Assembly (NCBI GenBank): GCA_964059195.1
Contig: CAXKWD010000006.1
Span: 11,462,530-11,526,529 of the forward strand
Length of the DNA stretch: 64,000 nucleotides
Direction of reading: 5' to 3'
DNA from: Ectobius pallidus
Taxonomy: Eukaryota; Arthropoda; Insecta; Blattodea; Ectobiidae
Every line of letters begins with the position of its first letter. Positions within the stretch are counted from its first letter, which is position 1. The notes under the pieces were generated by a model that had not been told where the DNA came from, searched no databases, and was given only the letters and a program-made list of their open reading frames with translations. Position numbers and translations under genes: made by a program. Shown in pieces: positions 1 through 56,002 of this stretch.

Positions 1-152
1 TGCCAGTTTTTCACTCATAACTCGCGAACGAAAGCTAAAATTAAAAATTCGACTTCGAGGTGCATTCGCCCACCTTCCAGTGAATCTATGTTTAAAATTT
101 CAGATCTCTGCGTTCAGTAGATCTCGATGGGCATCGTGGACAGACAGACAAA
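1..152 (-). mobile_element. Helitron, truncated copy at the window edge
   Basis: Reverse-strand copy of the family seen whole at 56003-56619: the text from the CACTCATAACTCGCGAACG-type words to the GACAGACAGACA run matches the reverse complement of that copy's 5' part. It stops in the CAGACA run, without the terminal TATTAATATAGA, directly against a second copy, so it is either truncated or tandemly fused. Confidence 0.75.
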
Positions 153-756
153 CAGCATGTGCCCGCGGTTTCCCCCGCGATAATTATTTCAAATTATAAT
201 TATTAAGACCTAAATCACGTGGAGTGCATTCCACGATTAGGTAGCGTAACCTGGTAAAAGCGACCTCAGATTGGAGTTCCTTGGCCCAGAAAACCCCTGT
301 ATAGTGAGTTTCGTTCAAATCGAACAATGTTTGACCATATTTAGGGTTGATTATCCTTCTTCCGTGTAGGTTTAAAATGTCATATGTCTGTGGGCCTTGA
401 CACTCTAAACAAATGAATCGTCTAGGATGGACTAACAAAATCAAGCGATCGCGTTGCTTTTATTTCCAAGGTATGAGGTATGATGACAAAAATAGCCAAA
501 GCCATCTGTAAGTGATTTGATATTGAAATTTATTACTGAAACTGATGCTTCTAAAACGCAAAAAAATGCACGTTTTCTGCCAGTTTTTCACTCATAACTC
601 ACGAACGAAAGCGAAAATTAAAATTCCGGCTTCGAGGTGCACATTCCGACCCTTTAGTCCGCCTATGTATAAAATTTCAGATCTCTGCGTTGAGTAGATT
701 TCGCTGGGCATCGCGGACAGACAGACGGAGGACAGACACTTCCTTTTATTAATATA
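153..756 (-). mobile_element. Non-autonomous Helitron, nearly full length
   Basis: On the minus strand it starts with TC in TCTATATTAATAAAAGGAA (ends at 756) and finishes with the GC-rich hairpin CGCGGGGGAAACCGCGGGC followed by ACATGCT (153). It has no Rep/helicase coding. The last CTAG is disturbed (CTGT in place of CTAG) where it abuts the truncated copy. The base after 756 is T, as expected for A/T insertion. Same family as 56003-56619. Confidence 0.8.
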
Positions 757-1363
757 GATTGTACACATTATACAATAACATAAGAATACAAAACTCTGCA
801 TGTTTTCAGCTTAAATCTGTGTTTAGACATGTTAAAAATAGAAAAAGCTTGTTTTTTTAATGGCCTCTTGAAAGGCTATATGTATATAAATCGAATACAC
901 CATGTAAAAAAAAAAAGTTCAAGGTACAAAAAAACAATTTATATCATGGTCTACAAGTATGGAAAAGAGAGAACAATGTACATAACACAAGTTGGTTACG
1001 TTTGAAGAACTAAAATAGTCACATAGTCAATGTCACATCTTCAGAAACACATAATGCTATATTTCAAACAAAACTTCTGGAAACTGTTCTTAACTCGCTG
1101 AAAAAAAGGACAGCACTAAAAAAAGAAAAGGACAATTAAAGGACTTTCTTAATAGTCACCATTTTAAAGGACAGTCCTTTGGACACACTCCAGACCTCAA
1201 GTTATATTTATTGTAACAATTTAGTGAATACTCACACAATTAAGAATGTAATGAATAATTAAAAAAAAAAAAAAAAAAAAACATAAATAAGTAAACACAT
1301 TGATTTCCCCATCACTGTTTGCACCACTGTAAGCGATATTATTGATATACTGTATTGTAATAT
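757..1363. other. AT-rich stretch, nothing recognised
   Basis: Contains a 20-base A run near 1261-1280 and no coding or repeat structure I can identify. It lies in presumed intron downstream of the last Gcn5 exon found. Confidence 0.4.
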
Positions 1364-1410
1364 ACTAGAAAATAGCCAGTGGCTTTGCCACAGTTAAATT
1401 GATGCTTAAA
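1364..1410 (-). mobile_element. 3' terminus of another Helitron family
   Basis: Read on the minus strand, a short hairpin CTGTGGCAAAGCCACTGG is followed by CTATTTTCTAGT, the hairpin-plus-CTAG/T layout of a Helitron 3' end. The matching 5' TC end was not located in the following 700 bases. The 1411-2100 stretch otherwise holds nothing I recognise. Confidence 0.5.
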
Positions 1411-2799
1411 TACAAAACTTACAGGTCTAGAATCCTGAAGGAACTCACAACACATTTACAAAAGTCAGCGCTGGCTTCATAAATTTTTATTTAAAATATC
1501 TCATCATATACTTTCGCTTTTTCCTTTAGAATATAATTCGTTCCTACCAGTAAGTAGATTTCAGAAATTAATTATATTGTAAGTTTTATGCAGTTCCAAA
1601 GCTACCTGTGAACACTGACAATACGTATTGTTTCTCAACTGTTTGTTGACAGACGAATATGATGTGAATTTTATTTGATCAATTCAGTGTAATTTTCAGA
1701 AATTATGTAATTTTTCAAGGGAAGGAGTGATGTTTTTAATATTTTTACTGTCCGCGATACTTCCAGGGTTAAACTATCAATATATTATAGCTGGTGCCTG
1801 CGTGTTCACCTGCCATTATTAACTGACTCCAGGATTTTTAAGAAATTTACACTGGCAGTTTATTAAAAATGTTTGTGGTTCAGAGCTTTGAAAATTGTAA
1901 GTAAAAATAAAATTAGAATATTTGTTCAATGTGTTCATTTCATTTAGGTACATAATAAAGAAACGGTTTTCCTAATTTTGTACTCTTTGTGAAAGTCTAG
2001 ACTGCGAGAGACAAACATCGCCGAGTATACCCGATGTCTCACAAAACGAGGGAGTGAGCACGCTATTTAGGGCTGTTGAATTGTATAAGAGTAGATGGTT
2101 AGCTGATAGCAAGACAAATTTATGACCTTCGAACTTAGAAGTGGAAACCTATCAACTGAAATTAATAAAAGTAATAAAAGGCAAACCTGTCAATGAGGTC
2201 AATACACATAAATGTTTGGGTCTTGTAGTAGACAGACATTTAACTTGGGCCGATCACATAGACCACATAATATGTAACAAAGTCAGTAGTTCCATATTCT
2301 TATTAAGGTATTTCAAAATCTTTTCCGATGTAAACCTTCTAAAACATATCTATTTTGGAACTTTCTACCCCCACCTGCTCTATGGAATCGAAATAAGGGG
2401 TTGCGCAGCTAAACCGCATATGAATAGATTATTTATTCTAACAAAAAAAAAAGTATCAGATTAGTTAATAATTTGCAAATCAGGGTCTCATGTAGACCTG
2501 CTTTTAGAAATATGAATATATTCACTATCTATTCCCTTTATACTTACAAAGCGATACTATTTGTTACGAAGAAACAAATCATACAAAACAGCGATATACA
2601 TCATTACAGGAATGTGGATGGTTTTCATAGATTTAGATTTAGTAAAACAGCCACAAATAAAGATGGGCACAATACAAACTATCTCCTCCATTAAAATCAC
2701 TCAGAGGACAAGAATTTAACAGAAAATTTAGGATGTTTTTAATGAAAAAATGCCTACATAGTCTGGATGAAGTGTATAAATTAGTAATATAGTCTAGAG

Positions 2800-3251
2800 C
2801 AGTGGTTCTCAAAGTGGGGTCCGCGGACCCCTGGAGGTCCGCGATGGTGTTTCAGGGGGTCCGCAGGTGGTTTAAGAAGAAATAGGATATCCCGTAATTT
2901 TGAAGTGCTTAACTGTGTTCCCCACTAATTATCTACATGTGAAAAGCCACTCTCCCACCTCACTTACTTGAAATCAAAGTTGAGAAATAAACATGAAGTT
3001 GAAAGTGACTTAATTTTGAAATTATCTTACATTAAACGTAATATTGCAGAGCTAATTAATCAAAAGCAACTTCACTGTTCACATTAAGGAGTAAACTCTG
3101 TTGTTATCATTGATATTGTTATATTGCCTATTGAATTTAATAACTTTGAATCAAAGTATTTGTTTGGTTTTTGTTTCAAAACCCAGAGGGGGTTCGCGAA
3201 ATTTTAAATTTTTTCAAGGGGTCTGCGGACTGAAAAGTTTGGGAACCACTG
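2800..3251. mobile_element. hAT-type MITE with perfect 8-bp target duplication
   Basis: Terminal inverted repeats CAGTGGTTCTCAAA and, on the other strand, CAGTGGTTCCCAAA. The 8-bp direct repeat GTCTAGAG occurs at both 2792-2799 and 3252-3259. 8-bp duplications and CAG(T/G)GG ends are typical of hAT elements. The 452-bp body has no coding capacity. Perfect duplication suggests it is younger than the retrotransposon it splits. Confidence 0.92.
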
Positions 3252-3439
3252 GTCTAGAGGAAATATAGTAATAAGTAAACTCAAGCTAATTGTAACAATT
3301 GTATTACGTAGAAATAAGTAAATTCAACTTAACTCTAATATTTGTAATACTGTATATCTATAGTTCGGAATATAACATTTGTAGTAAGTAAGGCCTTGAC
3401 AATGTCAGAAACTTGTATACAAGTCTATTGACTGCAATA

Positions 3440-3533
3440 AAAAAATAACAACAACAACAATAATAATAATATTATTAATAATAATAATAATAATAATAAC
3501 ATCAACAACAACAACAATAATAATAATAATAAT
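3440..3533 (+). repeat. (AAC/AAT)n microsatellite tail
   Basis: Imperfect AACAAC and AATAAT repeats directly after the AATAAAAAAATAAC end of the retrotransposon; probably its expanded 3' tail. The following 3534-3894 holds no feature I recognise. Confidence 0.8.
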
Positions 3534-3897
3534 ACAATAGAGGATCGCAAAGTTCACTTCCTTATGGGAAAGATACTGTCCCCCACTACAAAGGAAGTCT
3601 CTGGGGAATAAGGCGCAGGGGGGAAATTCCTTTTTTTAAAGTTGTCTGTAACGCCTAATCTGTTTATGGTACACGAGACAGCTTAGCTCATTGGTTTCAG
3701 TTTACAGCCCATTCAAAAACATGTGGCCAACGTCTGGTGTCACACTGAAAGTTCCGCATGCAGCGGGACGCATGTCTTTTTAATGATCATTCCGTATCAT
3801 GTTTTCTCTGTCGCACACGTCCTCTGTCCTTCTTGCACAGGTTCAAGTTCACACATAGCTGCCACGGTCTTACTCTCTGTTGGCGGACAGTACCTAA

Positions 3898-6800
3898 AGC
3901 TGCGTCTCCATTGATATACATTTAACACCAACATGTCAATATTAACAAGTTGATATTGACAAGTCAATATTAACAAGTTGATATTGACATGTATATTGCA
4001 ATTTCACGTTCCAATTGACTTGACATGCAAACCCAGCGTGTTGAACTTTTCAGATGTTAATTTGTTTTCTGGAGAAAATGGACAACATGTCAAGTCAATT
4101 GACTATTCGGTCAATATCGGCTTTGTTTCGGGAATTTCCGGGAAACGAAAAGCGATCGCCAGCTTAATCGGCTTTGGTTCAGGAATTTTGGGGTAAACAA
4201 AAAGCAGTGGACAGCTTCCTCAATATTCCCAGCATCCATTTTGTATTATGTGAGTATTTGGTACATCAGTGTTTTCAATAGTATTTTAAAGTTATTTTTT
4301 TATGGCATACTCCATTGTTGAAAAATGTGATAGTTATTTTGAAAAGATCAAGACATCTGTACAAAATTAGTATTTAAGAAAGTCATAGACAGTTAACAAG
4401 CAGATAATAACGAGTATATAAAATTACTCTCATTTTGTAATGTTGGCTGCCCTCTTCAAAGGCATTTTCTTTTTGAATGACCGCACCAACACTTGTTAAC
4501 CTATAACATTGTAGTGAAGACAGTTGTTAATTGGCATTGTATACGTCAACAGGTTGATGATAAACATTTAACATATCGTCACCTGTCTGCCATAACCACG
4601 AATGTGCATTTTACTAGTTTTGAGAAAAACGCAATTGAAACTTTAGAGCTTAAGCAAAATTACATAATTAAAAAAATAAGTGAATATTTGTATTGGAATA
4701 TGTCTTATGAGCCATTTTTAGGCTCATATTAGGCCACTTTAGGCTCAGAGTAGGCTCTAAGGCCTAAAGAAGCCCTTTAAGTCGTCATGCCCGGCCTATG
4801 TGGATTTCGGCATAGTTTATGGAAAATAATATTTATAGTTATCAAAGGAATATTATGAAGATGAGACCTTGGCTTCCTATTATTACGTCAACATTGTTGG
4901 TTTCTGCATAGCATGTTATTTCCTGTCTTTCTGATTGATTATTTATTAGCGTATTAAAGAAGAGTTTGGTAAATATGTAACAAAACACCATCTAGTTTGT
5001 TACTAGGAAGGGTGTGTAATTAATTGTGATAGGCCGTATGAATTTGGGTGCTGAGGGGTGAGGTGTGTTTTGTTTCATCTATATTATCAGATTTCCCGCT
5101 AGGCTCTTGGTCATTTGCTGGTTGGAAGTGGCAGTGTCCACGTCGATTTGTGTCTTAGTTTTGTGATGTGATTTTGGCGTTTGACGATGGATCCGCCTTC
5201 GTAAGGTATTTATGGCGGGAGTGGGTTCTCTTCTCTCAGGAATGTGATTAGTTTATTTTCATTATCAATATAAGTGATTTTATTTAATATTGTGTTTTGT
5301 CTGTGATGGCATTCTGGCGCCGGTCCGCCATCTTGTTTCCCACGCGTCTGATTTTCAATTCTTTGGGAGTGTATTTATTTTGTTTTATTTATTGCTGAGT
5401 CCGTCTGTTATGTAGTTGTGTCCCTTTCCATGTAATTTTATTAATTGTATTAATTCTATTCGGTCCCCTGTGCTTACCTGAGAGAATGACCCATTATCCT
5501 TTGCGCTTTGTTTTGATGTCTCATATTAGTTATATTTCCGGTCTAGCCAGCAATGACCCATCTTCAAGTCAATGGGCGGGATTTGAAGATGTCTTCGGAT
5601 TTTTGTTTTTAAGTTTTAAATTATCTGGCCGCCTTGAGGAGGAGCGAGCGTTCATTTGTATGTAAGTTGTATGAGGTGGGTTATGAGTGTTTAGGTAAGC
5701 ATGTGTGCACTTTATGTGCAAGCTAGTAGTTTTATAGAATTCGGTTACCTTGTAATTTTCTTCGATCCTTCAGATCTTCTTCTTTTAACTTTAAATTCTA
5801 TTTAGTATGCTGTACTATTCTCTCAGAATGTGTATGGGTTATGATTATGCTTTAGAAACTTAGCAAATTATTTAAATTGTTTTTCTAAAGAGGTATATTA
5901 ACTTCAAGAATTTCGATGTTACTCAAGAAGCAGCAAGATTATAAATTTTGTAATTTTCGGATACTTTCATCTTCAGATTTTATTGTTTGTCACACATGCC
6001 CAAAATTTAGTATGACTTATTTTAGAGAATACAGCACGTCTTCTACAGTTTATGTTTGTGTTCTTTTCCCCTTGGTGCAAAGGCTGCTTAAATTAATTTT
6101 AACTGGCCTTTGGGCCAGATGCGCCTAGTCCCGTAGTTGCAAGTTTTCTTTCATCCCCCGGCGCACTTATCAGCAGTTAGAAAGGTATGTATACCATAAT
6201 GTTCATTTAATTGTGAATACAACCCCTTCTATGGATTGGTTTTGTCACATTCGTGGTTTTGGCAGAGCAAAAAGGTTAACAATTGCACTTTTATTTACAC
6301 ATAGAATAAAAGCTTAGATGAAATTACTCTTTATTTTATGTTAAAAAAATCACTTCAAATTAATACAAAATTAAAAATCATAAGAGGATCACATGAAATT
6401 TATAAAAAAAGTGAATGGTATAACTGTTTCAATCTCAGAAAAAGGATCACACAAACTGTCATCAGAATTTCCAGTATCTGCAAGTATCAAAAGTAAAAAC
6501 ATTTTTATACTCATTGCAATTGAAGTGAAATGCAAGTATTCACTTATGCCCATAAAATATCAAGTAGATAAGTAAAATACGTAAATTGAACAAACCTCAA
6601 TTATTTTTCATTTTCTTAGCCAAACTAAGAATTTTTCTTGAACGTTCACTCATAATGAATACGAAAAAGATGCTACCAGAAAGTAACAACACTTGCAAAC
6701 TATACAAACTATTATTGACAGCCCCCTCCTCAGTTTAAATGGCCATAAATATTTCAAAATAAAATAATTGCTGAAATACAAACTTTAGTGCACTAAATAG

Positions 6801-7860
6801 TGCCAATAGTGCTTCAAAGTACGACACCGGTAGTAATCTATGTTTATTGGTGTTCTCTGAAAGCTACCCTGGTGGGTTTTTGTGTGCTGCTTAGGGCATT
6901 GATGCTTTTACAGATTCTTTTCCCCCTTATTGGGAATTCAAGGCCAACAGCTTATTTTCGAGGAAATTTTGTTATTTTAGTGACAGGCTGTGACATTTAT
7001 AGGCATTAAATGCTTTGAATAGGGCGATATTTAGAAACAGAAGCAGAACAGTTTTTGCTGCATTTAACGGAATTTTCTTAGAATAGTATTCAGTGCTACT
7101 AAGAAATCTGCAAAATGATCTGCGTACAACCATACAGTATTATGTACTATAGTTTCTATATTAGTAATTGTAAAAAGGTTGGTGAAAATACGGTTTTTTC
7201 CCCTGCTCAGTGAAAATCAAAACAAGACTGCATAGTATTGTCTGCTGTCATTGTTATAAGCAAAATATATAATAATAATAAAAGGACTTAGTAGAGTAAA
7301 GAATACAAGGACAAGAATGCACTTCACTTTCTATCCATTGATAAATGACCATGTTGTATAACCCATGACCTAAAACATCAAAGCTAACTCCTGAGAAATC
7401 AACCCTTTGTCAACATAAAGATCTCTGGGGCCAGTCGCGTACTTCAGATACATAGATATCAAGGGCCCATCATCAATGCGTTAGCGAATGTTGAAACCTT
7501 TGTCATTGATTTAACCAGATATGTACTGCGATTTTAACGAATGTGATACATACACCGTATCACCTTTCTTCAAGTGCTGCGTCTGTTCTGCCAAACTCCC
7601 GAATGTGGCACATACGTGATTATGGCGCAACACATAAAACAGAACTTGCACTTTCATGGAAATGGAACTAGCTATTACTCGCCAAGGAAAGAAGACACAA
7701 CATTCGCGGTTCTTGCAGAACAAAGATAAATGTCTGTAGATGCCAGCGATGCACTTAACTCAAAACCTCAATTTTTGCACATTCACGGTTATGGCAGCCA
7801 GGTGATGATATGTTAACTGCAACATGTTGGTGTTAAATGTATATCAATGGAGACGCAGCT
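3898..7860. mobile_element. Large Harbinger-like DNA transposon, no intact transposase
   Basis: Terminal inverted repeats of about 38 bp: AGCTGCGTCTCCATTGATA at 3898 and its reverse complement ending at 7860, continuing through CATTTAACACCAACATGT. Flanked by TAA at 3895-3897 and 7861-7863, the 3-bp T(A/T)A duplication of PIF/Harbinger elements. The 3963-bp interior has only short frames, none resembling a transposase. Subterminal CAATATTAACAAGTTGATATTG words repeat near 3930-3990. The right end stops about 30 bp from the exon-12 mini-copy. Confidence 0.8.
5025..6220 (+). repeat. Possible solo LTR inside the Harbinger-like element
   Basis: GT-rich leader-like sequence starting near TGTGATAGGCC. 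It includes a motif (TCAAGTCAATGGGCGGGATTTGAAG, described in parts: a short inverted TTCAAGTC / GATTTGAAG around ATGGGCGGG) that parallels one in the better supported solo LTR at 25976-27591. Ends and target duplication are not clear, so this is a weak call based on resemblance. Confidence 0.3.
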
Positions 7861-7892
7861 TAACCCTCCCTCTTCCCCTACATACTTGATAA

Positions 7893-7936
7893 CCAATATG
7901 ACTTACTGGAAAGGTTGAGTCAATCAGTTTTTTGAC
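7893..7936 (-). pseudogene. Mini-copy of Gcn5 exon 12 keeping only its two splice edges
   Basis: CCAATATGACTTACTG (7893-7908) is identical to the exon-12 donor region (8085-8100), and TCAATCAGTTTTTTGAC (7920-7936) is identical to the exon-12 acceptor-side coding sequence (8304-8320). Between them only 11 bases replace about 200 bases of exon. On the minus strand it still reads TTTTCAG, 29 bases, GTAAGTC. It looks like a tandem exon duplicate with an internal deletion. If included in mRNA, 29 bases would shift the frame. Confidence 0.6.
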
Positions 7937-8098
7937 TGAAAAATTCAATATCTTCGGCTCTCCTAGCTGCTGCTCTACCATTGAGATACCATGGCAACGT
8001 GCCGGTAAAACATTAAATTCTCCAACTTACTCAACATTTCCACTTTAGCCTACACGTGGCCAGTGTGAAAGAATTATTATCATTCCAATATGACTTAC

Positions 8099-52027
<43,929 letters not shown>

Positions 52028-52325
52028 CTGCAATAAAATATAATATACTGAAATGGTAGAAGTGAAAAAAACCAGTGCTGGTTTTAACACATATTACACT
52101 GCACTTGCCTCCTGTACATGCCCGAGCTTGGGCACTTAACCAATTTAGTGTATATGGAGATTTTTAACAGGTAAATCATTTTATTTTTATAATATGTTTA
52201 TACAGGGACATTCTTTCACAGCGCCTCGTGTCACGGGGTGTCAGCACATTCGGTAGCTCAAGCTGCACCAGCCGATACACGGGGCGTTTATCCAACCGGC
52301 AGAGCTGAGGGTATTCTTATTGTTA

Positions 52326-55272
52326 GACTTCGGACTTTTAGGTCACTAAAAATGCTGTTTTAGGTACCTAAAATAGGCTCTAAAAATTGGTTCTAAAAAT
52401 CGTAAAAAAATAGTTATAAAATTGTTAAGTTGCCAATTTTCTGAATTATCTTAATTGAAAAGCAGAATAATTATTATATTTATTGAAGTCACCATTAATC
52501 AATAACTTAGTCATGATAAAACACAGATATAGGCCTACGGTACACAGAATTATATAGACCTATTACTAGGGCCTGTATTCCTACCGTAACAGTGAAAACC
52601 TAATCTCTGCGTCCAGAAGCTACGCACACTAGCATATTCAACCCCTTGTATCCCTCAGTGATTCAGAGTACTTTTTTGTAGATGTAGATGTAAATATCTC
52701 GTCCTGTAGATCCTGTGTTGAGCGGGGCTCAAGGATATAGAACACGTCAGATCAAAAAATACATGCATGTTATAACAATAATATAGGCCTACAGAAACTG
52801 TAAGCTGCCAAATTTATCCAAGCTGGAAATATTCCTCCAAATTGTAGAAGGTGTGAGTTATTAAAAATTCCTTGACAGCTGTTTTGAAAGGTTTGCTCTT
52901 TCTTTGAATACATAATAATTTAATGTTGTTTGGAAGCTTGTTATATATCTGTACTGCAGAATAATAAGCACCCTTCTGAAAGAGTTTTAACGAGTTATTT
53001 GGTCTGTGTAGATCATTCATGTTTCTGGTAGTACGTCCGTGTACACTAAAATTAGTTTGAAATTTATCAATATTATTCACTACATAACACATAACAGAGT
53101 ATATATACTCCCCTGTAAGAGTGAGGACTTTTAATTTTTCAAATAGCGGTTTACAAGATTCCCTTTTTTTCTTTCAACATATTATTCTTATTGCCCGCTT
53201 TTGTAATCTAAATATCTTCTCCCTATGGGAAGAGTTGCCCCAGAATATGATCCCGTACCTCATTACCGAGTGAAAATATGCAAAATATACCATAAGTAAT
53301 GCATCCTGTTTTAATATATTATTCAAAATTCTTAAAGCAAAGCACGCTGAACTCAGTTTTGGACTTATCATTTCTATGTGTGTCTTCCAGTCAAGATTTT
53401 GGTCAATTTGCAGTCCTAAAAATTTTACATTGCTAATTTCTTGTATGATTTGTGGTCCATTATTAATTTCAAGATTTGAGATACATCTGTTTTTTGTTCT
53501 AAATTGTATAAAATGAGTCTTATCAATATTAAGTGTCATTTTATTAGCTAGAAACCATGTGTTTAACTCGTGAAAAGCCTTTGTAGCTATTCTTGATAAA
53601 TGTTTTTGTGACGTTCCTGTTACAAGCACACTAGTATCATCTGCAAAGAGCAATACCTTTGATTCGTCACTTAAGTTATAGGGCAAGTCATTAATGAAAA
53701 TTAAAAAGAGCAAAGGTCCTAGTATTGATCCCTGAGGTACCCCATTCTTAACAACCCCTAAGTTAGATTCATTTCCATTTATTATTACCTTTTGAGTTCT
53801 ATCAGAAAGATATGATTTGAACCACTTAAGTGTTAAATTATCGAACCCATAATGATCCAATTTTTTAAGTAATATTTCATGATTTATACAGTCAAACGCT
53901 TTAGCTAAGTCGCAGAAAATTCCCAGAGCATATTTCTTTTTATCTAACGTTTCCAGTATTTCTGTAGTAAGTTGAAATGTAGCATTCTCAGTGGACATGC
54001 CACTTCTAAATCCAAACTGAGATGAAGTAAGAATGTCATTCAAATTAAGATAGTGTATTATGCGTTTGTACATGACTTTTTCAAAAACTTTTGAAAATGA
54101 GGTTAAGAGCGATATAGGTCTATAATTTGATGGTAGATTTTTGTCACCTTTTTTAAAGAGGGGCTTAACAATAGCATGCTTCAGTCTTTCTGGAAATATT
54201 CCATTTTCTAATGAACAATTGCATATGTGACTAAGAGGTTTACTGAGTTCCGATGAGCAGCTTTTTAATAACTTATTACTTATCTCATCCCATCCAGACG
54301 AGCTTTTACTTTTGAGAGACTTGATTATATTTTCAATTTCTTTGTGAGAAGTCAGGTTCAATTGAAATCTATGGTTCCAAACTGTAGATTTTGTTAGTAG
54401 GTCTACTGCCTTAATGTTAATATTATTTATAGGAATACATTTCTCTGCAATATTTATAAAGTGACTATTAAAAGCATTTGTAATGTCTGATAAATTATCT
54501 AGTTTTATGTCTTGGTATATTAATGATGTACAATCATTGTTTCCCTTTGTTCTCCCTGTTTCGTTTTTTATTATATTCCATACAGTCTTAACTTTATTAT
54601 TTGATTTATCAATTACTTGTGAAAAATGCCTACTTTTTGCTTCTTTGATTACTTTCTTCAGTATGTTGCAATACTTTTTATAGTATTCCTTATGAGTTTG
54701 GTTGTTCCTGGTTCTATATTTTAGGTAGAGCTCTCTTTTGTTTGCACATGATATTTTAATACCAGCAGTTAACCATGTGTTATTCCTTGAATTAGGTAAA
54801 TTAGCAGTTTTCTTTTTTGGAAAATTTGCCTCAAAATGTGGTGACACTATGTATAGGAATTCACTTAATTTACTATCTACTTTGTTGTTGTGTTTGTTTG
54901 TTTGTTACTGGATGTGGGAGTAGAGAGAAAAACACTACATTTTCTTGGGAATTTCAAGGAATTTTTCTACTGAAGACAAAACATTCCTTACTATTTAACC
55001 AAGTCACAAATATCTCATGTACTGCACATTCCGAGCTAAAAATTTAGTACGAACTAAAAATAAATGCTAGAATTTATAACAAAAAATAACTTATTTTGAA
55101 TTTTGGAGGAAAACAACCAAAAAGGCAATATTAAGCTCTAACGTAAAAATAGGCTGTTTTAGGTCCTATATCAGTTTTAGGCATAGTCACTTATGAAACA
55201 TGCATATATTACAAGTTTCCGTTCATATATCATTTAAGGATTAAAATAGGTTTTTACCTAAAATCCGAAGTC
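52326..55272. mobile_element. TA-flanked DNA transposon interrupted by a non-LTR retrotransposon
   Basis: GACTTCGGACTTTTAGGT at 52326 and ACCTAAAATCCGAAGTC ending at 55272 are inverse ends; TA at 52324-52325 and 55273-55274. The flanks contain many TTTTAGG / CCTAAAA words. Without the retrotransposon the element would be about 0.7 kb and non-coding. Confidence 0.7.
52677..54905 (-). mobile_element. Non-LTR retrotransposon, long reverse transcriptase ORF, 5' truncated
   Basis: A 557-residue frame (53174-54847) with reverse transcriptase blocks in order: KPLFKKGDKNLPSNYRPISL, LTSSQFGFRSGMSTENA, YALGIFCDLAKAFDCINHEI (catalytic Asp), GVPQGSILGPLLFLIFINDL, VLLFADDTSVLV (FADD catalytic pair), then SNVKFLGLQIDQNLDWKTHI. 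An A run near 53162 shifts the frame; the C terminus continues at 53092-52814 (KGAYYSAVQIYNKLPNNIKL, FYNLEEYFQLG). The endonuclease is missing. The 3' end has an (ACATCT)n tail. Jockey/CR1-type; one frameshift and truncation make it inactive, but it looks recent. Confidence 0.93.
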
Positions 55273-55274
55273 TA

Positions 55275-56002
55275 GTTCAGTACAGGGTTTGGCTGTGTAC
55301 TGTGAAGTTCAGTCTGTAACTCTATGATATTTCAGTGTTTCAGTACTCTCTTCAGTGTGATATCCAATTTTGTACTGTTTTATTGTGCATGTAATGACCA
55401 AAGTTCGATATTCGTCACGGTACCATTAGATGTCTTTTTTAGGAGAATTATCAGTAAGAAATTGTGCCCTCCACGTAGTCCAGACTTAACAGTGTGCGAT
55501 TTTTATGTATGGGGTACCCTAAAAAACAGAGTGTATGCAAGCCAATCCTCCCACATTAGATGAACTGAAACAGAGCATAAGGCATGAAATAGAGTCTATC
55601 AGTGCGGAAGAACTTGTGCAAATTAATAATAATTTCGTCAGAAGATGAGAAGTATGTGTGCATCAAATGGGGAACATTTTCAGCATCTTCTATGAGCATG
55701 GTAAGTACAAATTCTAAGACATCTGGTTAAGGGGGTAAGAAATAATGGAGTTTAAATCAAATGAAGTTTTCTGTCTCTGCGTCTTGTGGAGAATATCAAG
55801 ATGATGTACACCAGCAGTGTTTCTGACAGTGACTGACCACCACAACAAGTTTGCAGCCCCGACTCCAGCACCACATGACCCAACAGCTTCCTACCTGCAC
55901 GCAGCTGCGCTGTCTCAAGAAGACAACTCTTGTGAGTGTGCTTCCTTTCACAGTGCCATTTTAGGTTAGTTTTCTCTGAACTTCTTTGCAATTTTACCTA
56001 TA
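55275..56002. other. Upstream flank, mariner trace
   Basis: 55440-55570 reads, with a frameshift, CPPRSPDLTVCDFYVWGTLK followed by Asn-Arg-Val-Tyr, the PRSPDLT..DF..WG.LK..VY block of Tc1/mariner-type transposases. The rest shows nothing I recognise. Confidence 0.5.

Larger units (their letters stand above)
2104..3533 (+). mobile_element. Non-LTR retrotransposon 3' end (reverse transcriptase C terminus), split by a hAT MITE
   Basis: Frames from 2141 to 2750 read as the end of a jockey-type ORF2: VNTHKCLGLVVDRHLTWADH, then LKHIYFGTFYPHLLYGIEI, VSCRPAF.. and FRMFLMKKCLHSLDEVYKL, with frameshifts between blocks. This is the segment after the FADD box, with the conserved LG..(I/V)D..L.W..HI. A hAT MITE interrupts the tail at 2800-3251. 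The 3' untranslated part resumes at 3260 and ends in AATAAAAAAATAAC and a (AAC/AAT)n tail. 5' truncated and not coding-competent. Confidence 0.75.

Noticed and set aside
7960..8010. tRNA-like sequence on the minus strand (ATCTCAATGGTAGAGCAGCAG)
   Set aside because: Has an A-box-like stretch but no B box or cloverleaf; at most a SINE or tRNA pseudogene trace.
53174..54847. Possibility that the 557-residue frame is a host gene
   Set aside because: All reverse transcriptase blocks including FADD are present, it is 5' truncated, has a repeat tail and a truncated sister copy at 28.9 kb; it is a retrotransposon.
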